Source: Methanosarcinales archaeon (GTDB lineage: Archaea; Halobacteriota; Methanosarcinia; Methanosarcinales; Methanogasteraceae). Taken from it: a stretch of 9,881 nucleotides of DNA. Position 1 is the first letter of the stretch. Each line of letters begins with the position of its first letter. Below, one piece after another: positions 1-5,754 of this stretch. The stretch lies in assembly GCA_030640725.1 (NCBI GenBank), contig DAOWIV010000025.1, forward strand, positions 1-9,881, in the 5' to 3' direction. Under the pieces are notes generated by a model, which was given only the letters and a program-made list of their open reading frames with translations, was not told where the DNA came from and made no database searches. Made by a program: the position numbers and the translations under genes.

Positions 1-113
1 ACTTCGGAGACGGACACGACGCTTTCGCGCGTATGGGGGTCGGGTTTGAATCGGATGATCAAAAGGATTTTGTGGGACGGGTGTATGCACCGAGACGAGA
101 CAGTATAACGTGA
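1..113 (+). CDS. C-terminal fragment of an unidentified protein
   Basis: An open frame enters the window from the left (first full codon at 3) and ends at TGA 111-113. It gives about 36 residues reading FGDGHDAFARMG...FVGRVYAP...DSIT. The composition is ordinary for a soluble protein, with acidic and aromatic residues mixed and no membrane segment. I do not recognise the family from this tail. The other two plus-strand frames read less like protein here, although frame 1 is also open to 108. The gene runs in the plus direction, convergent with the DUF3800 gene that follows. Confidence 0.5.
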   Translation, partial: FGDGHDAFARMGVGFESDDQKDFVGRVYAPRRDSIT

Positions 114-235
114 AAACGTGAACCCGACCAAAAGTAATATATAGCCCCTATAGCACAACATACATTAGTGAGTAAGTCCACCCGAAAGGATGATGGTGCT
201 TTGAGTTGAGTTGCGTCACACATGCGTCACACCTG

Positions 236-276
236 CATCATGTCATGACATGCACACCACGGCATGTGGCATGATG
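236..276. repeat. Nested inverted repeat
   Basis: CATCATG at 236-242 is the exact complement of CATGATG at 270-276. Inside it CATGC (249-253) pairs with GCATG (262-266) around an 8-base loop. A separate perfect palindrome, CATGTCATGACATG, occupies 239-252 and overlaps the left arm. The arms can form a cruciform or an RNA hairpin on either strand. It could be an operator, the 3' end structure of the DUF3800 transcript, or chance; there is no T-run on the minus strand beside it. Confidence 0.4.
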
Positions 277-302
277 GTTATAATCGAAGGAGATGTGAAT
301 AC

Positions 303-389
303 ATGCGCAGTAAGGAGAATAGTTTGAACATAACATGGCAGGCTCAACGGCGTCCAAAAATGGATGTGTACATGGGACGAGTAGGGTAG
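303..389 (+). CDS. Possible 28-residue small protein
   Basis: ATG at 303 follows an AGGAGATG sequence (about 288-295), a good Shine-Dalgarno match spaced about 7-10 bases upstream, and ends at TAG 387-389. The peptide begins MRSKENSLNITWQ and is basic. A TATA-like TTATAAT lies at 279-284, too close to the start to serve it in the normal way. The only support is the ribosome-binding sequence; no family is recognised. It ends just before the 3' end of the opposing DUF3800 gene. Confidence 0.2.
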   Translation: MRSKENSLNITWQAQRRPKMDVYMGRVG

Positions 390-395
390 GGTTCA

Positions 396-1025
396 CTACT
401 TCCACATTTCGTGCGTGATAATACATTTGTTTTTGACCATCTCGAAATATTTAGGGTCATGTTGATTGTAGCACCGGTATACCGCACCGCAAACAAAATC
501 AACGGCTTGCAAACATGGTTCTTGGCGAGAATCTATGTGGGCGATATTCAGCACCTTCAGCCCATCCAGTATCTCTGTAATATTCCATCCAAGATATTTA
601 TCGAAATTCTCTCTATGCTTTTTGCTGAATTGCCGATCCACAATAAGATCTATTTTTAGATCGGACGACTCGAGAAGGAATTTATCCAATAAAATCCTGC
701 ATATATACGCATAAAATTCATTCCTCTTCTCCCGAAGTTCTGGATATACGCGCGCCTTCTCGACATGAACATATCCAAGCTCGACGTTCTTAGAGCTGAT
801 GATGTCCAATATGCCAATTTTCACACTATCTGGCGCTTTATTAAACTTGAATTCTCCAAATTTACGATTTTTTTTGGATGGTGCTTTTCTTATTTTTCTC
901 CTATATCTTTTCAGCGCATTTTCAATCGTTTTTGGTTCGCGTGTCGCTAAAACTGCGATTACATAATGTTTTGAAGATTGCCTATTGAAACCAAGATCGC
1001 CACTTTCGTCAAGATAGATATACAA
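396..1025 (-). CDS. DUF3800 domain protein
   Basis: This 209-residue protein starts MYIYLDESGDLGF, the signature N-terminus of the DUF3800 family (PF12686), and keeps its C-terminal segment CLQAVDFVCGAVYRCYN (residues 171-187). The family is known to have an RNase H-like arrangement of acidic residues; candidates here are D6/E7, E58, D130 and D176, so a nuclease or related activity is plausible but not shown. DUF3800 genes are scattered in bacteria and archaea, often in variable regions near mobile elements or defence genes. The gene is clearly more AT-rich than the operon beside it, which suggests transfer (inference). A TATA-like AAAGTATAAA at 1061-1070 would give a leader of about 14 bases; no Shine-Dalgarno is visible. 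The family call is firm; the function is unknown. Confidence 0.9.
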   Translation of the reverse strand: MYIYLDESGDLGFNRQSSKHYVIAVLATREPKTIENALKRYRRKIRKAPSKKNRKFGEFKFNKAPDSVKIGILDIISSKNVELGYVHVEKARVYPELREKRNEFYAYICRILLDKFLLESSDLKIDLIVDRQFSKKHRENFDKYLGWNITEILDGLKVLNIAHIDSRQEPCLQAVDFVCGAVYRCYNQHDPKYFEMVKNKCIITHEMWK

Positions 1026-1060
1026 AGGTAATCACTGATGTTGGGATTGCTTCGAAGTAA

Positions 1061-1070
1061 TTTATACTTT
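1061..1070 (-). promoter_or_regulatory. TATA box of the DUF3800 gene
   Basis: On the minus strand AAAGTATAAA is centred about 40 bases upstream of the ATG at 1025. With the usual archaeal distance of about 25 bases to the start site, the mRNA would begin near 1039 with a leader of about 14 bases. The 1026-1211 interval holds nothing else that I can support. Confidence 0.4.
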
Positions 1071-1211
1071 ATTCAAACGATGATTAATTGAATGCAAACA
1101 GACACTAACAACATTCGCCCCACCTCATCTGCGCTTACACCAACACACCAACGCGACCTCCACCCTCGGATGCCTCGCAATTCATGCGGGTTTGTTCACT
1201 CCCCATAACCA

Positions 1212-1928
1212 TCAGCCAGTCAGCGCCGCCTCGACCGCCTTCTTGTGGATCTCTGCCGATCTGTGGATTCCGCCGCGTGTGCCACGCACGGCACGGCACG
1301 GGTACTGCTCCGCGAGCAACCCTGCTTTTGCCGGGGCGTCCGCGACCGGTGTGCCGGGTAACTGCGATGCCACCCACCAGCTTGCGCCGCATGGACTGCC
1401 TCTTATAACGCCGACGTCTGACACGAGCCCACCCTTCACAGATATCCTGAAGACCGGCATTCCAAGAGCCGATGTGAATTCGTCGATCACCCGATCGTGG
1501 CACGGCACGAGCGAGCAGCATATCTCGTCAGCGTGGATATGTATCTGGTATGTTGATGCGATCCTCTGGAGTTCTGATGTGTCGCTTCCGGATACGATGA
1601 TCGCACCTGCTCCCGATTCTGCCGCACACTCGGCAAAGGCGGGCGTGAGGTCAGGATGCAGGGCAAAGATGATGACCAGATCTGACGTTAGCGCCTGCGC
1701 CGCGTCCAGGGTGTATGGCGCAGTATCCTCGATGAAATCCGGGAGATCTACCGGGACCGTGACCTCTGTCACCTCAAAGCCAGTCTTTTCTTGAATCGTC
1801 CGGATTGCACGCTTCCCGTACTTGCCTCTGGTGACTACCGTGACTGAGATCGTTGCGGACGGGGTCTTTGTAGGGGGATTCATCACGGATGATTTGTCTG
1901 GCACATCCGAATAACCTTTTGTGCGCAT
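1212..1928 (-). CDS. DUF166 family protein
   Basis: The 238-residue protein carries the DUF166 (PF02593) pattern: an N-terminal strand followed by VTRGKYGKRA (32-41), a central I-I-V-S-G segment (110-114), the cysteine run EICCSLVPC (135-143) and SPCGASW near 178-184. DUF166 proteins occur mainly in methanogens and relatives and are sometimes labelled thymidylate synthase-like, a label I do not regard as established. The conserved cysteines C137, C138, C143 and C180 could bind metal or a cluster (inference). The ATG at 1928 has GGGGAG five to ten bases upstream; an internal ATG at 1883 (residue 16) would bring the start closer to the family core, so the first 15 residues are uncertain. It is the last gene of the operon, 19 bases after cobY, which suggests a role in coenzyme metabolism. 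Confidence 0.8.
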   Translation of the reverse strand: MRTKGYSDVPDKSSVMNPPTKTPSATISVTVVTRGKYGKRAIRTIQEKTGFEVTEVTVPVDLPDFIEDTAPYTLDAAQALTSDLVIIFALHPDLTPAFAECAAESGAGAIIVSGSDTSELQRIASTYQIHIHADEICCSLVPCHDRVIDEFTSALGMPVFRISVKGGLVSDVGVIRGSPCGASWWVASQLPGTPVADAPAKAGLLAEQYPCRAVRGTRGGIHRSAEIHKKAVEAALTG

Positions 1929-1947
1929 TTAACTCCCCTGTTCACGT

Positions 1948-2568
1948 TCACCGGTCTTTATCCAGCAACATCTGTTCGCACCGCTTCAGATCCTGAACCG
2001 TGTTCACATTCAGCGCAACCTCGATGTCAGGAAGAATCAGGTTAAAATCGGGCTGCTCCTCATCGATTAATCTGCCATCAAGGATATTGATGCCACACGG
2101 GACGATCAACTCGCCATTACGATTGAACACCGCAGTCGGACGCTGTCCGATCTCTGTACAGACATGAAGCGGGGTATGAACCGAAAGCGCAGGCTCTTCT
2201 CGCTGGTCGTATGTCGAAACAACCCGGTCAATCAGTTCAGGCGTGACAAGCGGAAGATCAGACATGACCACGAGCACAGGCGCCCTGATGTCAGCCGCCT
2301 GTATCCCGTAAACCATATCGCCGACATAACCGAGACCGGGCGCAGGGAGAACCTCGACATCCTCACGCGCCGCCAGATACGCCCGGGTCTCTGGCACGCT
2401 TGGCGACGTCACGACAAAGATGCGCTCGATTGACGTGCTGCGCTTGAGCGTATCGATCATATAATCGATGAGCGGCATCCCGCGGAGTTTGACCATCGGC
2501 TTCTCGCCGCTCCACCCGTCCGTAAAAAACCTGCTTCCAACGCCGCCAGCCATCACCACCGCATGCAT
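1948..2568 (-). CDS. cobY: GTP:adenosylcobinamide-phosphate guanylyltransferase CobY
   Basis: CobY transfers GMP from GTP to adenosylcobinamide phosphate to give AdoCbi-GDP, the archaeal, non-orthologous replacement for bacterial CobU in cobamide assembly; it acts in the cytosol. The 206-residue protein has the nucleotidyltransferase fold signature: the P-loop MAGGVGSRF (6-14), EKPMVKLRGMPLIDY (22-36), SDLPL with a likely metal-binding D104, and the C-terminal NVNT..DLK.CEQMLL segment that I recognise from archaeal CobY. I chose the start at 2568 rather than the longer reading from 2598 because a perfect GGAGGTGA sits eight bases before it. That sequence overlaps the stop codon of the upstream aldolase gene, suggesting translational coupling. 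No cobalamin riboswitch is visible, in line with what is usual in archaea. Confidence 0.88.
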   Translation of the reverse strand: MHAVVMAGGVGSRFFTDGWSGEKPMVKLRGMPLIDYMIDTLKRSTSIERIFVVTSPSVPETRAYLAAREDVEVLPAPGLGYVGDMVYGIQAADIRAPVLVVMSDLPLVTPELIDRVVSTYDQREEPALSVHTPLHVCTEIGQRPTAVFNRNGELIVPCGINILDGRLIDEEQPDFNLILPDIEVALNVNTVQDLKRCEQMLLDKDR

Positions 2569-2576
2569 TCCCCGGG

Positions 2577-2584
2577 TCACCTCC
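2577..2584 (-). promoter_or_regulatory. Shine-Dalgarno of cobY made from the aldolase stop codon
   Basis: GGAGGTGA on the minus strand is an exact complement of the archaeal 16S rRNA 3' end. Its last three bases are the TGA stop of the aldolase gene and the rest encode that protein's final Gly-Arg. The cobY ATG follows after eight bases, so ribosomes finishing the aldolase stop on the cobY ribosome-binding site. Confidence 0.85.
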
Positions 2585-3152
2585 CACCCTTTTCGCACTC
2601 GCTGACGCGGTTAAAGAGATCGACGTGGTATTTCACCTGGCAACAGTGTTCGATCTGGGACGTCACCACGTACGCCTCCTCAAGGATCATTCCAACGGCG
2701 ATTGTGCCGTGCCCGCGTATGATCACGCCTTTATGCTCACGCAGGAGCGGGGCAGCGTTCTCTGCGAGGTCGGAGGTGCCGATGCCGCCTGTCACGACCG
2801 GAATCTCGTGCAGAAAGTATACGCCCTCGCTATCGACAGGCACGATCGGCGAGTCCGCGATCAAGGACTCGATCACCGCATAGGGGCAGTGCGCATGTAT
2901 GATCGCAAGCGCCGATGTATTCTGGTATATGGCACGGTGCACGATCGTTTCGGACGATGCGATCAGGTCCATGCTCGAGGAGCTGCCGATCCCGACCTCG
3001 ACCACCGCGTCCTGATCAATCTCATCAAGCGCTGATCCGCTGCGGGTGATCAGCATTGTATCTCCGGTGCGGATGCTGATATTGCCGAAATGCGATTCGA
3101 CAAGCCCGTATTCTACAAGTTTCTTTCCGAATCGTGAGATCTCTTGCCACAT
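2577..3152 (-). CDS. Class II aldolase (fuculose-phosphate aldolase type)
   Basis: A 191-residue member of the class II aldolase/adducin family (PF00596), of usual length. The zinc site is visible as HAH at 86-88 and the histidine of RGHG at 148; E68 in SSETIVH matches the catalytic acid position, and FGNIS (22-26) and TRSGSALDEI (36-45) are the phosphate- and substrate-binding segments. Family members cleave sugar phosphates such as L-fuculose 1-phosphate to lactaldehyde and DHAP. The related Methanocaldococcus protein has been linked to making lactaldehyde for coenzyme F420; whether this one does the same cannot be told from sequence. It lies 15 bases after a possible small gene and ends inside the cobY ribosome-binding site. 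The substrate is not certain. Confidence 0.82.
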   Translation of the reverse strand: MWQEISRFGKKLVEYGLVESHFGNISIRTGDTMLITRSGSALDEIDQDAVVEVGIGSSSSMDLIASSETIVHRAIYQNTSALAIIHAHCPYAVIESLIADSPIVPVDSEGVYFLHEIPVVTGGIGTSDLAENAAPLLREHKGVIIRGHGTIAVGMILEEAYVVTSQIEHCCQVKYHVDLFNRVSECEKGGR

Positions 3153-3167
3153 GGTTACCGGGTTATC

Positions 3168-3299
3168 CTATCCTCGCATCTTCCGTTGTATTAATGACAA
3201 AACCATGTGGTGTATGAATAAAACAGTTTCCTCGAAACCCGAAACAGTTTTCAAATTCCCTCCGTGCAACTTAAAATCGACCTTAACAGTTTCCTTCAT
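3168..3299 (-). CDS. Possible 43-residue small protein between pok and the aldolase
   Basis: An ATG at 3299 overlaps the pantoate kinase stop as ATGA, and the frame runs 43 codons to TAG at 3168-3170, ending 15 bases before the aldolase start. A GGTGGGG sequence about ten bases upstream could serve as ribosome-binding site. The peptide begins MKETVKVDFKLHGGN and has an amphipathic or hydrophobic C-terminal half (ETVLFIHHMVLSLIQ). It would fill the only sizeable gap in an otherwise closely packed operon, which is the main argument for it. I do not recognise a family. The same DNA carries three phased AAACAGTTT copies, so it may instead be a regulatory spacer. Confidence 0.35.
   Translation of the reverse strand: MKETVKVDFKLHGGNLKTVSGFEETVLFIHHMVLSLIQRKMRG
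3221..3292. repeat. Three AAACAGTTT copies spaced in multiples of 21 bp
   Basis: AAACAGTTT occurs at 3221-3229 and 3242-3250, and TAACAGTTT at 3284-3292. The offsets are 21 and 42 bases, two and four helical turns, so all copies face the same side of the DNA. Each is a small palindrome (AAAC-A-GTTT). They lie between the pantoate kinase and aldolase genes. They could be operator sites for an internal promoter, or the result of repeated E/K-T-V codons in the small ORF, where 21 bases is seven codons. Confidence 0.45.
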
Positions 3300-4177
3300 A
3301 TCAGTCTTGCCCCACCAAAATCAATTCCACTCCTCCCCACACTGCCAAACTCGGAAAGCACCGACTCGATCGTGCCGGTCGTACTGCTGGCATCGTCCGC
3401 ACCGCGTCTATCCGGGAGATCGACCGCAAAGACCGCATCGCCGAGCATCGCCTGGCTTGCCATGCCGCCTGCCGCCTCGACCGCCTGCACCGCATCAGAC
3501 ACGGCATCGCTCATCAGCCCGGTTTCAACGGCGAACCGCTTTGACTGGTGCATAAAATTCTCAAACGTTGGTTTCTTCAATAATTCGCGCAGCGAGTCCC
3601 GCCCAACAGGGTTGACCCGGTTAGCAGTGCTCTCGTCTTCGAGCAGTTCTTTTGTCGAGATCTTATCGAAGACTACCCAGAACACGTTCCTTTCACCGGT
3701 GTATATCCGGTTCAGCCGCGCTGATGCGCCTGCTGTGCGCCTGATGACGACGCCCCCGAGCGACTGCGCCACAACATCGCCAAGCCCGGTCATGTTCTTG
3801 ACCTCAGCGATGTGAGCGACCCGGGTCAGTTGACCGGCGGTCAGGTTGAGCTGCAGAGCGTGGTTGAGTGCAAGCGCTGTGCCGAGCGCATATGCGCCGC
3901 TTGCCCCGAAGCCTGCGCCGATTGGAATATCAGATCTACTCATGACCGAGCACGGGAGCGGGGCCAGTCTCGAGATCACGGACCGCACGACAGGGATGCC
4001 ACATGGCATATTGTCGTGACCGGAAGCGATGGCGCTGGTAACGACCCCGGACCGGAGGGTCACCCCGCAACCAAGCGAACCCATCAGAGCCGGGTTCTCG
4101 TGCTCGCAGATCACAAAGAAACCTGTGATATGGGCTGGTGCAAATGCGCTTGCTGACCTGGGATTGTGTATGGACAT
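3296..4177 (-). CDS. Archaeal pantoate kinase
   Basis: Pantoate kinase phosphorylates pantoate to 4-phosphopantoate, the archaeal route to coenzyme A that works with phosphopantothenate synthetase in place of bacterial PanC and PanK. It is a GHMP-superfamily kinase acting in the cytosol. The 293-residue protein starts with SAFAPAHITGFF (8-21 region), the hallmark of the family, and has the ATP-binding loop IPIGAGFGASGA at 84-95, where the second GHMP motif should be. I chose the ATG at 4177 because it is closest to the conserved N-terminus; longer readings from 4210 or 4246 add unconserved residues. No strong Shine-Dalgarno is present (AGAAGATC only), and the ATATAAG at about 4184-4190 is too near to be its TATA box. 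It is the first gene of the minus-strand operon. Confidence 0.9.
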   Translation of the reverse strand: MSIHNPRSASAFAPAHITGFFVICEHENPALMGSLGCGVTLRSGVVTSAIASGHDNMPCGIPVVRSVISRLAPLPCSVMSRSDIPIGAGFGASGAYALGTALALNHALQLNLTAGQLTRVAHIAEVKNMTGLGDVVAQSLGGVVIRRTAGASARLNRIYTGERNVFWVVFDKISTKELLEDESTANRVNPVGRDSLRELLKKPTFENFMHQSKRFAVETGLMSDAVSDAVQAVEAAGGMASQAMLGDAVFAVDLPDRRGADDASSTTGTIESVLSEFGSVGRSGIDFGGARLI

Positions 4178-4346
4178 GATCTTCTTATATCGTATGTATG
4201 CAGTATGCATGAATTGAGGGGACACTGGCTTCTCGCCGCGCTGCACCTGTATATGCCGCGGGATTCAGGCGAACAATTGGGGGTTTCACGCGGGTTATCC
4301 GGCACATACGGAACATGTATTGACCTCATACGGAGTTTTTAAACAT

Positions 4347-4366
4347 ATCTTATGTACACACAAGAT
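4347..4366. promoter_or_regulatory. 20-bp near-palindrome, candidate operator
   Basis: The half-sites ATCTT and AAGAT bracket a TGTACACA-like centre; eight of ten positions pair across the dyad. It lies next to the putative minus-strand TATA tract (4337-4345), a place where a dimeric winged-helix protein could control the pantoate kinase operon. The regulator that might bind is unknown. Confidence 0.35.
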
Positions 4367-4373
4367 AATTCTT

Positions 4374-4450
4374 AATCGGTGCCATCTGTGCAAATCTGTG
4401 TCTAATATGGTTTTTAGACACCGATTTACACCGATTTTATCCACAATTTA
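4374..4450. repeat. ATCTGTG/AATCGGTG quasi-palindromic repeat element
   Basis: The left half has three roughly ten-base units (AATCGGTGCC, ATCTGTGCAA, ATCTGTGTCT) and the right half carries their complements (GACACCGATTTA, CACCGATT). The arms 4384-4405 and 4414-4435 pair at 19 of 22 positions around an eight-base loop, and TTATCCACAATTT continues the pattern to about 4450. I recall similar ATCTGTG-type repeats as dispersed noncoding elements in many prokaryotic genomes, but cannot confirm that here. It could act as a hairpin in RNA from either strand. Confidence 0.7.
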
Positions 4451-4513
4451 CCGGGAGAATCTACCGCGTAAGTATATTTCAACGAAATAACACTCAAAAA
4501 ATCGACCAAAAAG

Positions 4514-4536
4514 TTTATATTAAATATAGACTATAT
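4514..4536 (+). promoter_or_regulatory. Promoter and dyad of the winged-helix regulator
   Basis: TTTATAT at 4514-4520, preceded by an A-rich BRE-like AAAAAG, is a strong archaeal TATA box. Transcription would start near 4543, so the mRNA is leaderless or nearly so, which agrees with the lack of a Shine-Dalgarno before the ATG at 4548. Directly after the TATA box, ATATAG-A-CTATAT (4524-4536) is a perfect 6+1+6 dyad between the TATA box and the start site, a classical position for repression and a likely autoregulatory operator. Confidence 0.65.
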
Positions 4537-4547
4537 GATTTACCGGT

Positions 4548-5336
4548 ATGGCACTCATCATTCAAAGCAAACGCGATACAACAAAGTTCCAGATTCTTGT
4601 AGAGATTGCGGCGCATCAGCCAAATGTGCGCCAGAGCGAGATTGCTCATACGCTTGGAGTTACGCCGCAGGCAGTCTCTGAATACCTCAAGGAGCTGGCG
4701 AATCAAGGTTTCGTGTACAGCGACGGGCGTGTCAGGTACAAAGTGACTGCAAGAGGGATTGAATGGATAACCGAGAACGCGCTTGCACTTAAACGATATA
4801 CCGGGTTCATACTTGACGAGGTTGTCAGCCAGGTTACGGTCTGGACTGCAATCGCCGATGAACCGTTGCAGGCAGGCACCAGCGTCTTTCTGTATATGCA
4901 TGACGGATTGCTATACGCATCCACAACACACGAAGCGAGCGCGACAGGTGAGATCCTCGCTGATGTGCCCATGGGCAAAGACGTGGGCGTTACCAATATG
5001 AAAGGGATCATCGAGCTTCCGGCTGTGAAAATCACGATCGGGAAGGTGCCAAAGATTAATCGCGGGGGTTCTGCTGCCGTCAATTACCCGCGGCTCAAAA
5101 AACTTACAGAGGGCAATAAATTGATCGTCGCGGTGGGCGTGGAGGCATTAATATCTCTTAAAAATATCGGGATCGATGCAGATGTCATGTTCGGTGCAAA
5201 GGAGGCGGTGATTGAAGCGGCGTGGCATGGCATGTCACCTTTTGTGGTTTCAGTAGACGATGAACTGCCTTCGCTGCTCAGACGGCTGGACGCCGAGGGC
5301 CTGGAATATGAGTTGCACGAACTGAAGATGAGCTAA
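4548..5336 (+). CDS. Winged helix-turn-helix transcriptional regulator
   Basis: The 262-residue protein begins with a winged helix-turn-helix of MarR/Lrp-like type: helix FQILVEIAA (14-22), the turn and recognition helix QSEIAHTLGVTPQAVSEYL (29-47), and a wing GFVYSDGRVRYKVTARG (54-70). The remaining 190 residues form an alpha/beta domain that I recognise only as the C-terminal part of conserved archaeal regulators; it contains GIIELPAVKITIGK and a glycine-rich NRGGSAAVNY that may bind a ligand, and ends in a segment of alternating strands and helices. No membrane segment or cysteine cluster is present. It is transcribed alone, divergently from the pantoate kinase operon, from a leaderless promoter with a dyad over it, so it may control itself and perhaps its neighbour. 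The DNA-binding role is confident; the effector is unknown. Confidence 0.85.
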   Translation: MALIIQSKRDTTKFQILVEIAAHQPNVRQSEIAHTLGVTPQAVSEYLKELANQGFVYSDGRVRYKVTARGIEWITENALALKRYTGFILDEVVSQVTVWTAIADEPLQAGTSVFLYMHDGLLYASTTHEASATGEILADVPMGKDVGVTNMKGIIELPAVKITIGKVPKINRGGSAAVNYPRLKKLTEGNKLIVAVGVEALISLKNIGIDADVMFGAKEAVIEAAWHGMSPFVVSVDDELPSLLRRLDAEGLEYELHELKMS

Positions 5337-5711
5337 AGTGCATGTAGCCTCACCTCATGTGTTCGAACGGACAGAACTCGTTTAAAGGGGCAGATTCCAC
5401 TGAACGGACAAAAACCGGGTCGGCTCTTATCTCTCCCAACTATTATTGCTCCGATTACGAGACCGCCCGCCGTGATCACAATGAGCCGGATCCACGGTAT
5501 ACCGAAGCCAGAGCATACCATTCACCTCCAGTAACCGGACGACACCTGCAATCACCAGCATACCCGCCGTGAATACCGGAAATCCGAATTTTTCAGACAT
5601 GATTTTGTAGTTGTACCATTCTTCGCCTTCAAGATTAAGACATACTGAATGGTTTTACAGCACCTCGATCCTCTCACTCCTCTGGATTACTGCAAAATTA
5701 CTGTAATGCAC
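5333..5711 (-). pseudogene. Broken gene for a small two-helix membrane protein
   Basis: A protein-like minus-strand frame opens at GTG 5711 (HYSNFAVIQRSERIEVL), meets TAA at 5655-5657, and continues in the same frame with NHSVCLNLEGEEWYNYKIM and, from ATG 5600, a membrane helix FPVFTAGMLVIAGVVRLL. Near 5521 the sensible reading moves by one base (+1) into a second frame with a second helix, WIRLIVITAGGLVIGAIIVG, followed by RDKSRPGFCPFSGICPF, and stops at 5333-5335. Repaired, it would be a protein of roughly 120 residues with two transmembrane segments. It overlaps the 3' end of the regulator gene by a few bases in the opposite direction. The family is not recognised. Sequencing error, true decay, or two separate small ORFs cannot be told apart from one sequence. 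Confidence 0.5.
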
Positions 5712-5738
5712 AGCCCCCCGGTGAGGGGAGTGCTGCGC
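5708..5738. other. Strong G+C-rich hairpin
   Basis: GCACAGC (5708-5714) pairs with GCTGCGC (5732-5738), including one G-U, and a C-run (5715-5719) pairs with GGGG at 5725-5728 around a small loop. On the plus strand it is followed after sixteen bases by a run of seven T (5755-5761), so it could end a plus-strand transcript. On the minus strand it would lie in a leader, 60 to 90 bases after the TATA box at 5795-5804, directly before the GTG of the broken reading frame. Confidence 0.55.
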
Positions 5739-5754
5739 GCCCACGCGAACGGAC

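Larger units (their letters stand above)
114..395. other. Intergenic region rich in short palindromes
   Basis: No convincing long gene lies here. The stretch holds a TATA-like tract (about 133-142), two tandem copies of an 11-base unit TGCGTCACAC(A/C) at 211-232, a perfect 14-bp palindrome at 239-252, and a nested pair of inverted repeats (236-242 with 270-276, and 249-253 with 262-266). A 28-codon plus-strand ORF with a Shine-Dalgarno-like sequence is listed separately. The base composition is AT-rich like the adjoining DUF3800 gene. Confidence 0.5.
4178..4547. other. Divergent intergenic region between pantoate kinase and the regulator
   Basis: This interval lies between two genes that point away from each other and so should hold both promoters. 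No protein-like frame longer than a few dozen codons is convincing. The left part (4211-4330) shows nothing beyond ordinary sequence; 4347-4366 is a near-palindrome, 4374-4450 is a repeated quasi-palindrome, and 4514-4536 is the regulator's TATA box with a dyad. A TTTAAAAAC tract at about 4337-4345 on the minus strand is a possible promoter for the pantoate kinase operon, which would give a leader of roughly 140 bases. Confidence 0.55.

Noticed and set aside
238..426. 62-codon minus-strand frame past the DUF3800 stop
   Set aside because: Cys/His-rich reading across a palindromic stretch with no ribosome-binding site and no family resemblance.
1135..1794. Long frames on both strands over the DUF166 gene (1135-1521 minus, 1192-1794 plus)
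   Set aside because: They are Arg/Pro/Ser-rich readings of a G+C-rich gene in wrong phases; the DUF166 frame has clear family motifs.
1929..2600. Cobalamin riboswitch near cobY
   Set aside because: Nothing resembling a B12 box is visible, and the gene is translated from a direct Shine-Dalgarno inside an operon.
3264..3815. 183-codon plus-strand frame
   Set aside because: Antisense shadow of pantoate kinase, low-complexity Ser/Ala/Pro composition, no start signals.
5686..5703. Two ATTACTG copies 11 bases apart
   Set aside because: Two short copies only, inside a broken reading frame; no array or further spacing pattern.
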